Positions 48,033 to 60,356 of a stretch of 64,000 nt of DNA are shown here, in pieces; position 1 is the stretch's first letter; each line of letters opens with the position of its first letter. The stretch comes from Agrostemma githago (taxonomy: Eukaryota > Streptophyta > Magnoliopsida > Caryophyllales > Caryophyllaceae). The notes beneath the pieces are model-generated. The model had not been told where the DNA came from. It saw nothing but the letters and a program-made list of their open reading frames with translations, and searched no databases. The position numbers and the translations under genes are program-made. The stretch covers positions 40,398,683 to 40,462,682 of the forward strand of contig OY288250.1 of assembly GCA_958450325.1 (NCBI GenBank), read 5' to 3'.

Positions 48033-48912
48033 TTTGGTCTCGGGGTATGTGATAGTGGGTCGGATCAGACCGACTTAATAGCTCCGAATACCGGCGTGAC
48101 GAAGTAGTCGGTCAGCCGTGGTCTATAAGGGCTTAAATAGGTACCCTTAATGATATTGTAGGCCTTTTCGATGCCTTCTCGTACAACGTTGCCCGAGGTC
48201 AAGGCGTACCTTAGGCCGATGTGTGAGTCTTCGTTGTTTAGGACCTCAAAAATCTTCCCATCTGGAAGATATGGCCTTGAGGTAGCTCCCGGAAAATACC
48301 CCAAATTCTGTAGCATCATATCGATGCTAGTGGTGAAATAAGGCCTGAAGAGGTAATCTTCCTCGATCACTCCCACAAAATCGAACCCTCGAAGGTCCGT
48401 GCGGCCCGTGGCATTGCAGCTAGCCACGGTCATGGGGGTTGCCTCTAAATTTATAACATTATCTTGCATGGGCAACTTGATTTTTTGATGGAGGTGGAAG
48501 ATACCGCCTTGACAGTGTGGATCCATGGCCTCCCGAAGAGTAGGTTGAAAGAAGAGGTGACAACAATCACCTGGAATTCCAGCTCCTTTTCAACTGGGCC
48601 CGTTATGATTGTCATTATAATGGCCCCAGCTACTGACTTTGGGCTCCAATCAAAAGCATGGATGGTTTGAGCAGTCGGGATGTAGTCAGCCTCGGTAATG
48701 CCGAGGGCTTTGGCGGTCCTTATAGGAAGGACGTTCACAGTAGACCCATCGTCAATTAGGGTCATCGGAAGATATTTCCCCCAGCATATCACCGTGATGT
48801 ACAGGGCCAAGTTGTGGGAGACCCCGAACGGTGGTAGATCAGACTCAGGGAAGGTAATGAGCGGACCTTCTTCCTTGAACTTACCCTTGAAATAGTTGCA
48901 TTTGCGAGCTAA
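48033..48912 (-). pseudogene. Unit 42, simple 880 bp monomer
   Basis: Protease 48451-48810 (DDGST, VNVLPIRT). Downstream frame 48065-48526 is the NLEAT/GRTD subtype with private IEEDY and PDGK. Starts the block IV dimer series. Confidence 0.83.
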
Positions 48913-49791
48913 TTTGGTCTCGGGGTATGTGATAGTGGGTCGGAACAGACCGACTTAATAGCTCCGAATACCGGCGTGACGAAGTAGTCGGTCAGCCGTG
49001 GTCTATAAGGGCTTAAATAGGTACCCTTAATGATATTGTAGGCCTTTTCGATTCCTTCTCGGACAACGTTGCCCGAGGTCAGAGCGTACCCTAATCCGAA
49101 GTGTGAGTCTTCGTTGTTCAGGACCTCAATAATCTTCCCAGCTGGAAGATATGGCCTTGAGGTACCTCCCGGAAAATACGCCAAATTCTGTAGCATCATG
49201 TCGATGCTAGTGGTGAAATAAGCCCTTAAGAGGTATTCCTCCTCGATCATTCCCACAAAATCGAACCCTCGAAGGTCCGCGCGGCTCGTGGCGTTGCAGC
49301 TAGCCACGGTCATGGGTGTTGCCTCTAAAGTAATAACATTATCTTGCATGGGCAACTTGATTTTTTGATGGAGGTGGAAGATACCGCCTTGACAGTGTGG
49401 ATCCATGGCCTCCCGAGGAGTAGGTTGAAAGAATAGGTGACATCAATCACCTGGAATTCCAGCTCCTTTTCAACTGGGCCCGTTATGATTGTCAGTTTAA
49501 TGGCCCCAGCTACCGACTTTGGGCTCCAATCAAAAGCATGGATGGTTTGAGCAGTCGGGATGTAGTCAGCCTCGGTAATGCCGAGGGCTTTGGCGGTCCT
49601 TAGAGGAAGGATGTTCACAGCACACCCATCGTCAATTAGGGTCATCGGAAGATATTTCCCCTGGCATATCACCGTAATGTACATGACAAGTTGTGGGAGA
49701 CCCCGAACAGTGGTAGATCAGACTCAGGGAAGGTAATGAGCGGACCTTCTTCCTTGAACTTACCCTTGAAATAGTTGCATTCCCGAGCTAA
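48913..49791 (-). pseudogene. Unit 43, simple 879 bp monomer
   Basis: Protease 49325-49684 (DDGCA, CQGKY). Downstream frame 48909-49406 has LAYFPGG in the G-patch-like motif, a Gly to Ala change shared with unit 45. Confidence 0.83.
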
Positions 49792-50671
49792 TTTGGTCTC
49801 GGGGTATGTGATAGTGGGTCGGATCAGACCGACTTAATAGCTCCGAATACCGGCGTGACGAAGTAGTCGGTCAGCCGTGGTCTATAAGGGCTTAAATAGG
49901 TACCCTTAATGATATTGTAGGCCTTTTCGATGCCTTCTCGGACAACGTTGCCCGAGGTCAAGGCGTACCCTAGGCCGAAGTGTGAGTCTTCGTTGTTTAG
50001 GACCTCAAAAATCTTCCCAGCTGGAAGATATGGCCTTGAGGTAGCTCCCGGAAAATACCCCAAATTCTGTAGCATCATATCGATGCTAGTGGTGAAATAA
50101 GGTCTGAAGAGGTACTCTTCCTCGATCACTCCCACAAAATCGAACCCTCGAAGGTCCGTGCGGCCTGTGGCATTGCAGCTAGCCACGGTCATGGGGGTTG
50201 CCTCTAAATTAATAACATTATCTTGCATGGGCAACTTGATTTTTTGATGGAGGTGGAAGATACCGCCTTGACAGTGTGGATCCATGGCCTCCCGAAGAGT
50301 AGGTTGAAAGAAGAGGTGACAACAATCACCTGGAATTCCAGCTCCTTTTCAACTGGGCCCGTTATGATTGTCATTATAATGGCCCCAGCTACTGACTTTG
50401 GGCTCCAATCAAAAGCATGGATGGTTTGAGCAGTCGGGATGTAGTCAGCCTCGGTAATGCCGAGGGCTTTGGCGGTCCTTATAGGAAGGACGTTCATAGC
50501 AGACCCATCGTCAATTAGGGTCATCGGAAGATATTTCCCCCAGCATATCACCGTGATGTACAGGGCCAAGTTGTGGGAGACCCCGAACGGTGGTAGATCA
50601 GACTCAGGGAAGGTAATGAGCGGACCTTCTTCCTTGAACTTACCCTTGAAATAGTTGCATTTGCGAGCTAA
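49792..50671 (-). pseudogene. Unit 44, simple 880 bp monomer
   Basis: Protease 50204-50569 with DDGSAM and VLPIRT. Downstream frame 49824-50285, NLEAT/GRTD subtype. Confidence 0.83.
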
Positions 50672-51550
50672 TTTGGTCTCGGGGTATGTGATAGTGGGTC
50701 GGAACAGACCGACTTAATAGCTCCGAATACCGGCGTGACGAAGTAGTCGGTCAGCCGTGGTCTATAAGGGCTTAAATAGGTACCCTTAATGATATTGTAG
50801 GCCTTTTCGATTCCTTCTCGGACAACGTTGCCCGAGGTCAGAGCGTACCCTAATCCGAAGTGTGAGTCTTCGTTGTTCAGGACCTCAATAATCTTCCCAG
50901 CTGGAAGATATGGCCTTGAGGTACCTCCCGGAAAATACGCCAAATTCTGTAGCATCATGTCGATGCTAGTGGTGAAATAAGCCCTTAAGAGGTATTCCTC
51001 CTCGATCATTCCCACAAAATCGAACCCTCGAAGGTCCGCGCGGCTCGTGGCGTTGCAGCTAGCCACGGTCATGGGTGTTGCCTCTAAAGTAATAACATTA
51101 TCTTGCATGGGCAACTTGATTTTTTGATGGAGGTGGAAGATACCGCCTTGACAGTGTGGATCCATGGCCTCCCGAGGAGTAGGTTGAAAGAATAGGTGAC
51201 ATCAATCACCTGGAATTCCAGCTCCTTTTCAACTGGGCCCGTTATGATTGTCAGTTTAATGGCCCCAGCTACCGACTTTGGGCTCCAATCAAAAGCATGG
51301 ATGGTTTGAGCAGTCGGGATGTAGTCAGCCTCGGTAATGCCGAGGGCTTTGGCGGTCCTTAGAGGAAGGATGTTCACAGCACACCCATCGTCAATTAGGG
51401 TCATCGGAAGATATTTCCCCTGGCATATCACCGTAATGTACATGACAAGTTGTGGGAGACCCCGAACAGTGGTAGATCAGACTCAGGGAAGGTAATGAGC
51501 GGACCTTCTTCCTTGAACTTACCCTTGAAATAGTTGCATTCCCGAGCTAA
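50672..51550 (-). pseudogene. Unit 45, simple 879 bp monomer
   Basis: Protease 51084-51443 (DDGCA) and downstream frame 50668-51165 (LAYFPGG). The translated frames match unit 43 at +1759 bp. Confidence 0.83.
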
Positions 51551-52430
51551 TTTGGTCTCGGGGTATGTGATAGTGGGTCGGATCAGACCGACTAAATAGC
51601 TCCGAATACCGGCGTGACGAAGTAGTCGGCCAGCCGTGGTCTATAAGGGCTTAAATAGGTACCCTTAATGATATTGTAGGCCTTTTCGATGCCTTCTCGG
51701 ACAACGTTGCCCGAGGTCAAGGCGTACCCTAGGCCGAAGTGTGAGTCTTCGTTGTTTAGGACCTCAAAAATCTTCCCAGCTGGAAGATATGGCCTTGAGG
51801 TAGCTCCCGGAAAATACCCCAAATTCTGTAGCATCATATCGATGCTAGTGGTGAAATAAGGTCTGAAGAGGTACTCTTCCTCGATCACTCCCACAAAATC
51901 GAACCCTCGAAGGTCCGTGCGGCCTGTGGCATTGCAGCTAGCCACGGTCATGGGGGTTGCCTCTAAATTAATAACATTATCTTGCATGGGCAACTTGATT
52001 TTTTGATGGAGGTGGAAGATACCGCCTTGACAGTGTGGATCCATGGCCTCCCGAAGAGTAGGTTGAAAGAAGAGGTGACAACAATCACCTGGAATTCCAG
52101 CTCCTTTTCAACTGGGCCCGTTATGATTGTCATTATAATGGCCCCAGCTACTGACTTTGGGCTCCAATCAAAAGCATGGATGGTTTGAGCAGTCGGGATG
52201 TAGTCAGCCTCGGTAATGCCGAGGGCTTTGGCGGTCCTTATAGGAAGGACGTTCACAGCAGACCCATCGTCAATTAGGGTCATCGGAAGATATTTCCCCC
52301 AGCATATCACCGTGATGTACAGGGCCAAGTTGTGGGAGACCCCGAACGGTGGTAGATCAGACTCAGGGAAGGTAATGAGCGGACCTTCTTCCTTGAACTT
52401 ACCCTTGAAATAGTTGCATTCCCGAGCTAA
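51551..52430 (-). pseudogene. Unit 46, simple 880 bp monomer
   Basis: Protease 51963-52328 (DDGSA, VLPIRT). Downstream frame 51592-52044 stops early at a TAA replacing the Lys of AIKSV. Confidence 0.83.
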
Positions 52431-53309
52431 TTTGGTCTCGGGGTATGTGATAGTGGGTCGGAACAGACTGACTTAATAGCTCCGAATACCGGCGTGACGA
52501 AGTAGTCGGTCATCCGTGGTCTATAAGGGCTTAAATAGGTACCCTTAATGATATTGTAGGCCTTTTCGATTCCTTCTCGGACAACGTTGCCCGAGGTCAG
52601 AACGTACCCTAAGCCGAAGTGTGAGTCTTCGTTGTTCAGGACCTCAATAATCTTCCCAGCTGGAAGATATGGCCTTGAGGTAGCTCCCGGAAAATACCCC
52701 AAATTCTGTAGCATCATGTCGATGCTAGTGGTGAAATAAGCCCTTAAGAGGTATTCCTCCTCGATCATTCCCACAAAATCGAACCCTCGAAGGTCCGCGC
52801 GGCTCGTGGCGTTGCAGCTAGCCACGGTCATGGGTGTTGCCTCTAAAGTAATAACATTATCTTGCATGGGCAACTTGATTTTTTGATGGAGGTGGAAGAT
52901 ACCGCCTTGACAGTGTGGATCCATGGCCTCCCGGGGAGTAGGTTGAAAAAATAGGTGACATCAATCACCTGGAATTCCAGCTCCTTTTCAACTGGGCCCG
53001 TTATGATTGTCAGTTTAATGGCCCCAGCTACCGACTTTGGGCTCCAATCAAAAGCATGGATGGTTTGAGCAGTCGGGATGTAGTCAGCCTCGGTAATGCC
53101 GAGGGCTTTGGCGGTCCTTAGAGGAAGGATGTTCACAGCACACCCATCGTCAATTAGGGTCATCGGAAGATATTTCCCCCGACATATCACCGTGATGTAC
53201 AGGGCAAGTTGTGGGAGACCCCGAACAGTGGTAGATCAGACTCAGGGAAGGTAATGAGCGGACATTCTTCCTTGAACTTACCCTTGAAATAGTTTCATTC
53301 CCGAGCTAA
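52431..53309 (-). pseudogene. Unit 47, simple 879 bp monomer
   Basis: Protease 52843-53190 (DDGCA, YFFNLLPGRPW). Downstream frame 52427-52924 has GYVLT and RPRMTDY, shared with unit 53 at +5286 bp. Confidence 0.83.
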
Positions 53310-54189
53310 TTTGGTCTCGGTGTATGTGATAGTGGGTCGGAACAGACCAACTTAATAGCTCCGAATACCGGCGTGACCAAGTAGTCGGTCAGCCGTGGTC
53401 TATAAGGGCTTAAATAGGTACCCTTAATGATATTGTAGGCCTTTTCGATGCCTTCTCGGACAACGTTGCCCGAGGTCAAGGCGTACCCTAGGCCGAAGTG
53501 TGAGTCTTCGTTGTTTAGGACCTCAAAAATCTTCCCAGCTGGAAGATATGGCCTTGAGGTAGCTCCCGGAAAATACCCCAAATTCTGTAGCATCATATCG
53601 ATGCTAGTGGTGAAATAAGGCCTGAAGAGGTACTCTTCCTCGATCACTCCCACAAAATCGAACCCTCGAAGGTCCGTGCGGCCCGTGGCATTGCAGCTAG
53701 CCACGGTCATGGGGGTTGCCTCTAAATTAATAACATTATCTTGCATGGGCAACTTGATTTTTTGATGGAGGTGGAAGATACCGCTTTGACAGTGTGGATC
53801 CATGGCCTCCCGAGGAGTAGGTTGAAAAAAGAGGTGACAACAATCACCTGGAATTCCAGCTCCTTTTCAACTAGGCCCGTTATGATTGTCATTATAATGG
53901 CCCCAGCTACTGACTTTGGGCTCCAATCAAAAGCATGGATGGTTTGAGCAGTCGGGATGTAGTCAGCCTCGGTAATGCCGAGGGCTTTAGCGGTCCTTAT
54001 AGGAAGGATGTTCACAGTACACCCATCGTCAATTAGGGTCATCGGAAGATATTTCCCCCGGCATATCACCGTGATGTACAGGGCCAAGTTGTGGGAGACC
54101 CCGAACGGTGGTAGATCAGACTCAGGGAAGGTAATGAGCGGACCTTCTTCCTTGAACTTACTCTTGAAATAGTTGCATTCTTGAGCCAA
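53310..54189 (-). pseudogene. Unit 48, simple 880 bp monomer
   Basis: Protease 53722-54189 (155 codons, DDGCT, ITGLV). Downstream frame 53306-53803 is NLEAT/GRTD with IKLVC. Repeated as unit 54, and in its protease part as unit 50. Confidence 0.84.
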
Positions 54190-55070
54190 TTTGGTCTCGG
54201 GGTATTTGATAGTGGGTTGGAACAGACCGACTTAATAGCTCCGAATACCGGCGTGACGAAGTAGTCGGTCAGCCGTGGTCTATAAGGGCTTAAGTAGGTA
54301 CCCTTAATGATATTGTAGGCCTTTTCGATGCCTTCTCGGACAACGTTGCCCGAGGTCAGAGCGTACACTAAGCCGAAGTGTGAGTCTTCTTTGTTCAGGA
54401 CCTCAATAATCTTCCCAGCTGGAAGATATGGCCTTGAGGTAGTTCCCGGAAAATACCCCAAATTCTGTAGCATCATGTCGATGCTAGTGGTGAAATAAGG
54501 CCTTAAGAGGTATTCCTCCTCGATTATTCCCACAAAATCGAACCCTCAAAGGTCCATGCGGCTTGTGGCATTGCAGCTAGCCACGGTCATGGGGGTTGCC
54601 TCTAAAGTAATAACATTATCTTGCAGGGGCAACTTGATTTTTTGATGGAGGGTGGAAGATACCGCCTTGACAGTGTGGATCCATGGCTTCCCGAGCACTA
54701 GGTTGAAAGAAGAGGTGACAACAATCACCTAGAATTCCAGCTCCTTTTAAACTGGGCCCGTTATGATTGTCAGTTTAATGGCCCCAGCTACCGACTTTGG
54801 GCTCCAATCAAAATCATGGATGGTTTGAGAAGTCGGGATGTAGTCAGCCTCGGTAATACCGAGGGCTTTGGCAGTCCTTAGAGGAAGGATGTTCACAGTA
54901 GACCCATCGTCAATTAGGGTCATCGGAAGATATTTCCCCCGGCATATCACCGTGATGTACATGGCCAAGTTGTGGGAGACCCCGAACGGTGGTAGATCAG
55001 AATCAAAGAAGGTAATGAGCGGACCTTCTTCCTTGAACTTGCCCTTTAAATAGTTGCATTCCCGAGCCAA
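54190..55070 (-). pseudogene. Unit 49, simple 881 bp monomer
   Basis: Protease part 54747-55070 (DDGST, FFDSDLPP) with TAA after ITGPV. CCC-form part 54546-54728 ends at the RMDL stop. Downstream frame 54066-54533 starts at GIIEEEYLLRP. Confidence 0.84.
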
Positions 55071-55952
55071 TTTGGTCTCGAGGTATGTGATAGTGGGTCA
55101 GAACAGACTGACTTAGTAGCTCCGAATACCGGCGTGACGAAGTAGTTGGTCAGCCGTGGTCTATAAGGGCTTAAGTAGGTACCCTTAATGATATTGTAGG
55201 CATTTTTTTTATGCCTTCTCGGACAACGTTGCCCGAGGTCAGAGCGTACACTAAGCCGAAGTGTGAGTCTTCGTTGTTTAGGACCTCAAAAATCTTCCCA
55301 GCTGGAAGATATGGCCTTGAGGTAGCTCCCGGAAAATACCCCAAATTCTGTAGCATCATATCGATGCTAGTGGTGAAATAAGGCCTGAAGAGGTACTCTT
55401 CCTCGATCACTCCCACAAAATCGAACCCTCGAAGGTCCGTGCGGCCCGTGGCATTGCAGCTAGCCACGGTCATGGGGGTTGCCTCTAAATTAATAACATT
55501 ATCTTGCATGGGCAACTTGATTTTTTGATGGAGGTGGAAGATACCGCTTTGACAGTGTGGATCCATGGCCTCCCGAGGAGTAGGTTGAAAAAAGAGGTGA
55601 CAACAATCACCTGGAATTCCAGCTCCTTTTCAACTAGGCCCGTTATGATTGTCATTATAATGGCCCCAGCTACTGACTTTGGGCTCCAATCAAAAGCATG
55701 GATGGTTTGAGCAGTCGGGATGTAGTCAGCCTCGGTAATGCCGAGGGCTTTAGCGGTCCTTATAGGAAGGATGTTCACAGTACACCCATCGTCAATTAGG
55801 GTCATCGGAAGATATTTCCCCCGGCATATCACCGTGATGTACAGGGCCAAGTTGTGGGAGACCCCGAACGGTGGTAGATCAGACTCAGGGAAGGTAATGA
55901 GCGGACCTTCTTCCTTGAACTTACTCTTGAAATAGTTGCATTCTTGAGCCAA
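55071..55952 (-). pseudogene. Unit 50, 882 bp monomer with T-run expansion
   Basis: Protease 55485-55952 (DDGCT) matches unit 48 at +1763 bp. Downstream frame 55171-55566 is truncated because the T run at about 55204-55211 gains two bases and turns the frame into KKMPTISLR. Confidence 0.84.
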
Positions 55953-56833
55953 TTTGGTCTCGGGGTATTTGATAGTGGGTTGGAACAGACCGACTTAATA
56001 GCTCCGAATACCGGCGTGACGAAGTAGTCGGTCAGCCGTGGTCTATAAGGGCTTAAGTAGGTACCCTTAATGATATTGTAGGCCTTTTCGATGCCTTCTC
56101 GGACAACGTTGCCCGAGGTCAGAGCGTACACTAAGCCGAAGTGTGAGTCTTCTTTGTTCAGGACCTCAATAATCTTCCCAGCTGGAAGATATGGCCTTGA
56201 GGTAGTTCCCGGAAAATACCCCAAATTCTGTAGCATCATGTCGATGCTAGTGGTGAAATAAGGCCTTAAGAGGTATTCCTCCTCGATTATTCCCACAAAA
56301 TCGAACCCTTAAAGGTCCATGCGGCTTGTGGCATTGCAGCTAGCCACGGTCATGGGGGTTGCCTCTAAAGTAATAACATTATCTTGCAGGGGCAACTTGA
56401 TTTTTTGATGGAGGGTGGAAGATACCGCCTTGACAGTGTGGATCCATGGCTTCCCGAGCACTAGGTTGAAAGAAGAGGTGACAACAATCACCTAGAATTC
56501 CAGCTCCTTTTAAACTGGGCCCGTTATGATTGTCAGTTTAATGGCCCCAGCTACCGACTTTGGGCTCCAATCAAAATCATGGATGGTTTGAGAAGTCGGG
56601 ATGTAGTCAGCCTCGGTAATACCGAGGGCTTTGGCAGTCCTTAGAGGAAGGATGTTCACAGCAGACCCATCGTCAATTAGGGTCATCGGAAGATATTTCC
56701 CCCGGCATATCACCGTGATGTACATGGCCAAGTTGTGGGAGACCCCGAACGGTGGTAGATCAGAATCAAAGAAGGTAATGAGCGGACCTTCTTCCTTGAA
56801 CTTGCCCTTTAAATAGTTGCATTCCCGAGCCAA
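55953..56833 (-). pseudogene. Unit 51, simple 881 bp monomer
   Basis: Protease part 56510-56833 (DDGSA, FFDSDLPP), TAA after ITGPV; CCC-form part 56309-56491, RMDL stop followed by a second substitution. Downstream frame 55829-56296. Confidence 0.84.
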
Positions 56834-57716
56834 TTTGGTCTCGAGGTATGTGATAGTGGGTCAGAACAGACTGACTTAGTAGCTCCGAATACCGGCGTGA
56901 CGAAGTAGTCGGTCAGCCGTGGTCTATAAGGGCTTAAGTAGGTACCCTTAATGATATTGTAGGCATTTTTTTTATGCCTTCTCGGACAACGTTGCCCGAG
57001 GTCAGAGCGTACACTAAGCCGAAGTGTGAGTCTTCGTTGTTCAGGACCTCAATAATCTTCCCAGCTGGAAGATATGGCCTTGAGGTTGTTCCCGGAAAAT
57101 ACCCCAAATTATGTAGCATCATGTCCATGCTAGTGGTGAAATAAGGCCTTAAGAGGTATTCCTCCTCGATTATTCCCACAAAATCGAACCCTCAAAGGTC
57201 CATGCGGCTCGTGGCATTGCAGCTAGCCACGGTCATGGGGGTTGCCTCTAAAGTAATAACATTATCTTGCAGGGGCAACTTGATTTTTTGATGGAGGGTG
57301 GAAGATACCGCCTTGACAGTGTGGATCCATGGCTTCCCGAGGACTAGGTTGAAAGAAGAGGTGACAACAATCACCTGGAATTCCGGCTCCTTTTAAACTG
57401 GGCCCGTTATGATTGTCAGTTTAATGGCCCCAGCTACCGACTTTGGGCTCCAATCAAAATCATGGATGGTTTGAGCAGTCGGGATGTAGTCAGCCTCGGT
57501 AATGCCGAGGGCTTTGGCGGTCCTTAGAGGAAGGATGTTCACAGCAGACCCATCGTCAGTTAGGGTCATCGGAAGATATTTCCCCCGTCATATCACCGTG
57601 ATGTACAGGGCCAAGTTGTGGGAGACCCCGAACGGTGGTAGATCAGACTCAGAGAAGGTAATGAGCGGACCTTCTTCCTTGAACTTGCCCTTGAAATAGT
57701 TGCATTCCCGAGCTAA
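56834..57716 (-). pseudogene. Unit 52, 883 bp monomer, extra TGA in protease
   Basis: The protease has a private TGC to TGA stop in the strand VICRGKY near 57587, in addition to the TAA after ITGPV. The Ile before the active site is Thr (LTDDGS), shared with unit 56. CCC-form part 57192-57374, RMDL stop. Downstream frame 56934-57179 is cut by the expanded T run. Confidence 0.83.
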
Positions 57717-58595
57717 TTTGGTCTCGGGGTATGTGATAGTGGGTCGGAACAGACTGACTTCATAGCTCCGAATACCGGCGTGACGAAGTAGTCGGTCATC
57801 CGTGGTCTATAAGGGCTTAAATAGGTACCCTTAATGATATTGTAGGCCTTTTCGATTCCTTCTCGGACAACGTTGCCCGAGGTCAGAACGTACCCTAAGC
57901 CGAAGTGTGAGTCTTCGTTGTTCAGGACCTCAATAATCTTCCCAGCTGGAAGATATGGCCTTGAGGTAGCTCCCGGAAAATACCCCAAATTCTGTAGCAT
58001 CATGTCGATGCTAGTGGTGAAATAAGCCCTTAAGAGGTATTCCTCCTCGATCATTCCCACAAAATCGAACCCTCGAAGGTCCGCGCGGCTCGTGGCGTTG
58101 CAGCTAGCCACGGTCATGGGTGTTGCCTCTAAAGTAATAACATTATCTTGCATGGGCAACTTGATTTTTTGATGGAGGTGGAAGATACCGCCTTGACAGT
58201 GTGGATCCATGGCCTCCCGAGGAGTAGGTTAAAAGAATAGGTGACATCAATCACCTGGAATTCCAGCTCCTTTTCAACTGGGCCCGTTATGATTGTCAGT
58301 TTAATGGCCCCAGCTACCGACTTTGGGCTCCAATCAAAAGCATGGATGGTTTGAGCAGTCGGGATGTAGTCAGCCTCGGTAATGCCGAGGGCTTTGGCGG
58401 TCCTTAGAGGAAGGATGTTCACAGCACACCCATCGTCAATTAGGGTCATCGGAAGATATTTCCCCCGACATATCACCGTGATGTACAGGGCAAGTTGTGG
58501 GAGACCCCGAACAGTGGTAGATCAGACTCAGGGAAGGTAATGAGCGGACCTTCTTCCTTGAACTTACCCTTGAAATAGTTTCATTCCCGAGCTAA
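57717..58595 (-). pseudogene. Unit 53, simple 879 bp monomer
   Basis: Protease 58129-58476 (DDGCA) with the normal YSFNLLLGRPW, unlike its counterpart unit 47. Downstream frame 57713-58210 shares GYVLT and RPRMTDY with unit 47. Confidence 0.83.
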
Positions 58596-59475
58596 TTTGG
58601 TCTCGGGGTATGTGATAGTGGGTCGGAACAGACCAACTTAATAGCTCCGAATACCGGCGTGACCAAGTAGTCGGTCAGCCGTGGTCTATAAGGGCTTAAA
58701 TAGGTACCCTTAATGATATTGTAGGCCTTTTCGATGCCTTCTCGGACAACGTTGCCCGAGGTCAAGGCGTACCCTAGGCCGAAGTGTGAGTCTTCGTTGT
58801 TTAGGACCTCAAAAATCTTCCCAGCTGGAAGATATGGCCTTGAGGTAGCTCCCGGAAAATACCCCAAATTCTGTAGCATCATATCGATGCTAGTGGTGAA
58901 ATAAGGCCTGAAGAGGTACTCTTCCTCGATCACTCCCACAAAATCGAACCCTCGAAGGTCCGTGCGGCCCGTGGCATTGCAGCTAGCCACGGTCATGGGG
59001 GTTGCCTCTAAATTAATAACATTATCTTGCATGGGCAACTTGATTTTTTGATGGAGGTGGAAGATACCGCTTTGACAGTGTGGATCCATGGCCTCCCGAG
59101 GAGTAGGTTGAAAGAAGAGGTGACAACAATCACCTGGAATTCCAGCTCCTTTTCAACTAGGCCCGTTATGATTGTCATTATAATGGCCCCAGCTACTAAC
59201 TTTGGGCTCCAATCAAAAGCATGGATGGTTTGAGCAGTCGGGATGTAGTCAGCCTCGGTAATGCCGAGGGCTTTAGCGGTCCTTATAGGAAGGATGTTCA
59301 CAGTACACCCATCGTCAATTAGGGTCATCGGAAGATATTTCCCCCGGCATATCACCGTGATGTACAGGGCCAAGTTGTGGGAGACCCCGAACGGTGGTAG
59401 ATCAGACTCAGGGAAGGTAATGAGCGGACCTTCTTCCTTGAACTTACTCTTGAAATAGTTGCATTCTTGAGCCAA
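58596..59475 (-). pseudogene. Unit 54, simple 880 bp monomer
   Basis: Protease 59008-59475 (DDGCT, private SPKLV) and downstream frame 58592-59089 match unit 48 at +5286 bp. Confidence 0.84.
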
Positions 59476-60356
59476 TTTGGTCTCGGGGTATTTGATAGTG
59501 GGTTGGAACAGACCGACTTAATAGCTCCGAATACCGGCGTGACGAAGTAGTCGGTCAGCCGTGGTCTATAAGGGCTTAAGTAGGTACCCTTAATGATATT
59601 GTAGGCCTTTTCGATGCCTTCTCGGACAACGTTGCCCGAGGTCAGAGCGTACACTAAGCCGAAGTGTGAGTCTTCTTTGTTCAGGACCTCAATAATCTTC
59701 CCAGCTGGAAGATATGGCCTTGAGGTAGTTCCCGGAAAATACCCCAAATTCTGTAGCATCATGTCGATGCTAGTGGTGAAATAAGGCCTTAAGAGGTATT
59801 CCTCCTCGATTATTCCCACAAAATCGAACCCTCAAAGGTCCATGCGGCTTGTGGCATTGCAGCTAGCCATGGTCATGGGGGTTGCCTCTAAAGTAATAAC
59901 ATTATCTTGCAGGGGCAACTTGATTTTTTGATGGAGGGTGGAAGATACCGCCTTGACAGTGTGGATCCATGGCTTCCCGAGCACTAGGTTGAAAGAAGAG
60001 GTGACAACAATCACCTAGAATTCCAGCTCCTTTTAAACTGGGCCCGTTATGATTGTCAGTTTAATGGCCCCAGCTACCGACTTTGGGCTCCAATCAAAAT
60101 CATGGATGGTTTGAGAAGTCGGGATGTAGTCAGCCTCGGTAATACCGAGGGCTTTGGCAGTCCTTAGAGGAAGGATGTTCACAGCAGACCCATCGTCAAT
60201 TAGGGTCATCGGAAGATATTTCCCCCGGCATATCACCGTGATGTACATGGCCAAGTTGTGGGAGACCCCGAACGGTGGTAGATCAGACTCAAAGAAGGTA
60301 ATGAGCGGACCTTCTTCCTTGAACTTGCCCTTTAAATAGTTGCATTCCCGAGCCAA
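59476..60356 (-). pseudogene. Unit 55, simple 881 bp monomer
   Basis: Protease part 60033-60356 (DDGSA), TAA after ITGPV; CCC-form part 59832-60014, RMDL stop. Downstream frame 59352-59819. Matches unit 49 (+5286) and unit 51 (+3523). Confidence 0.84.
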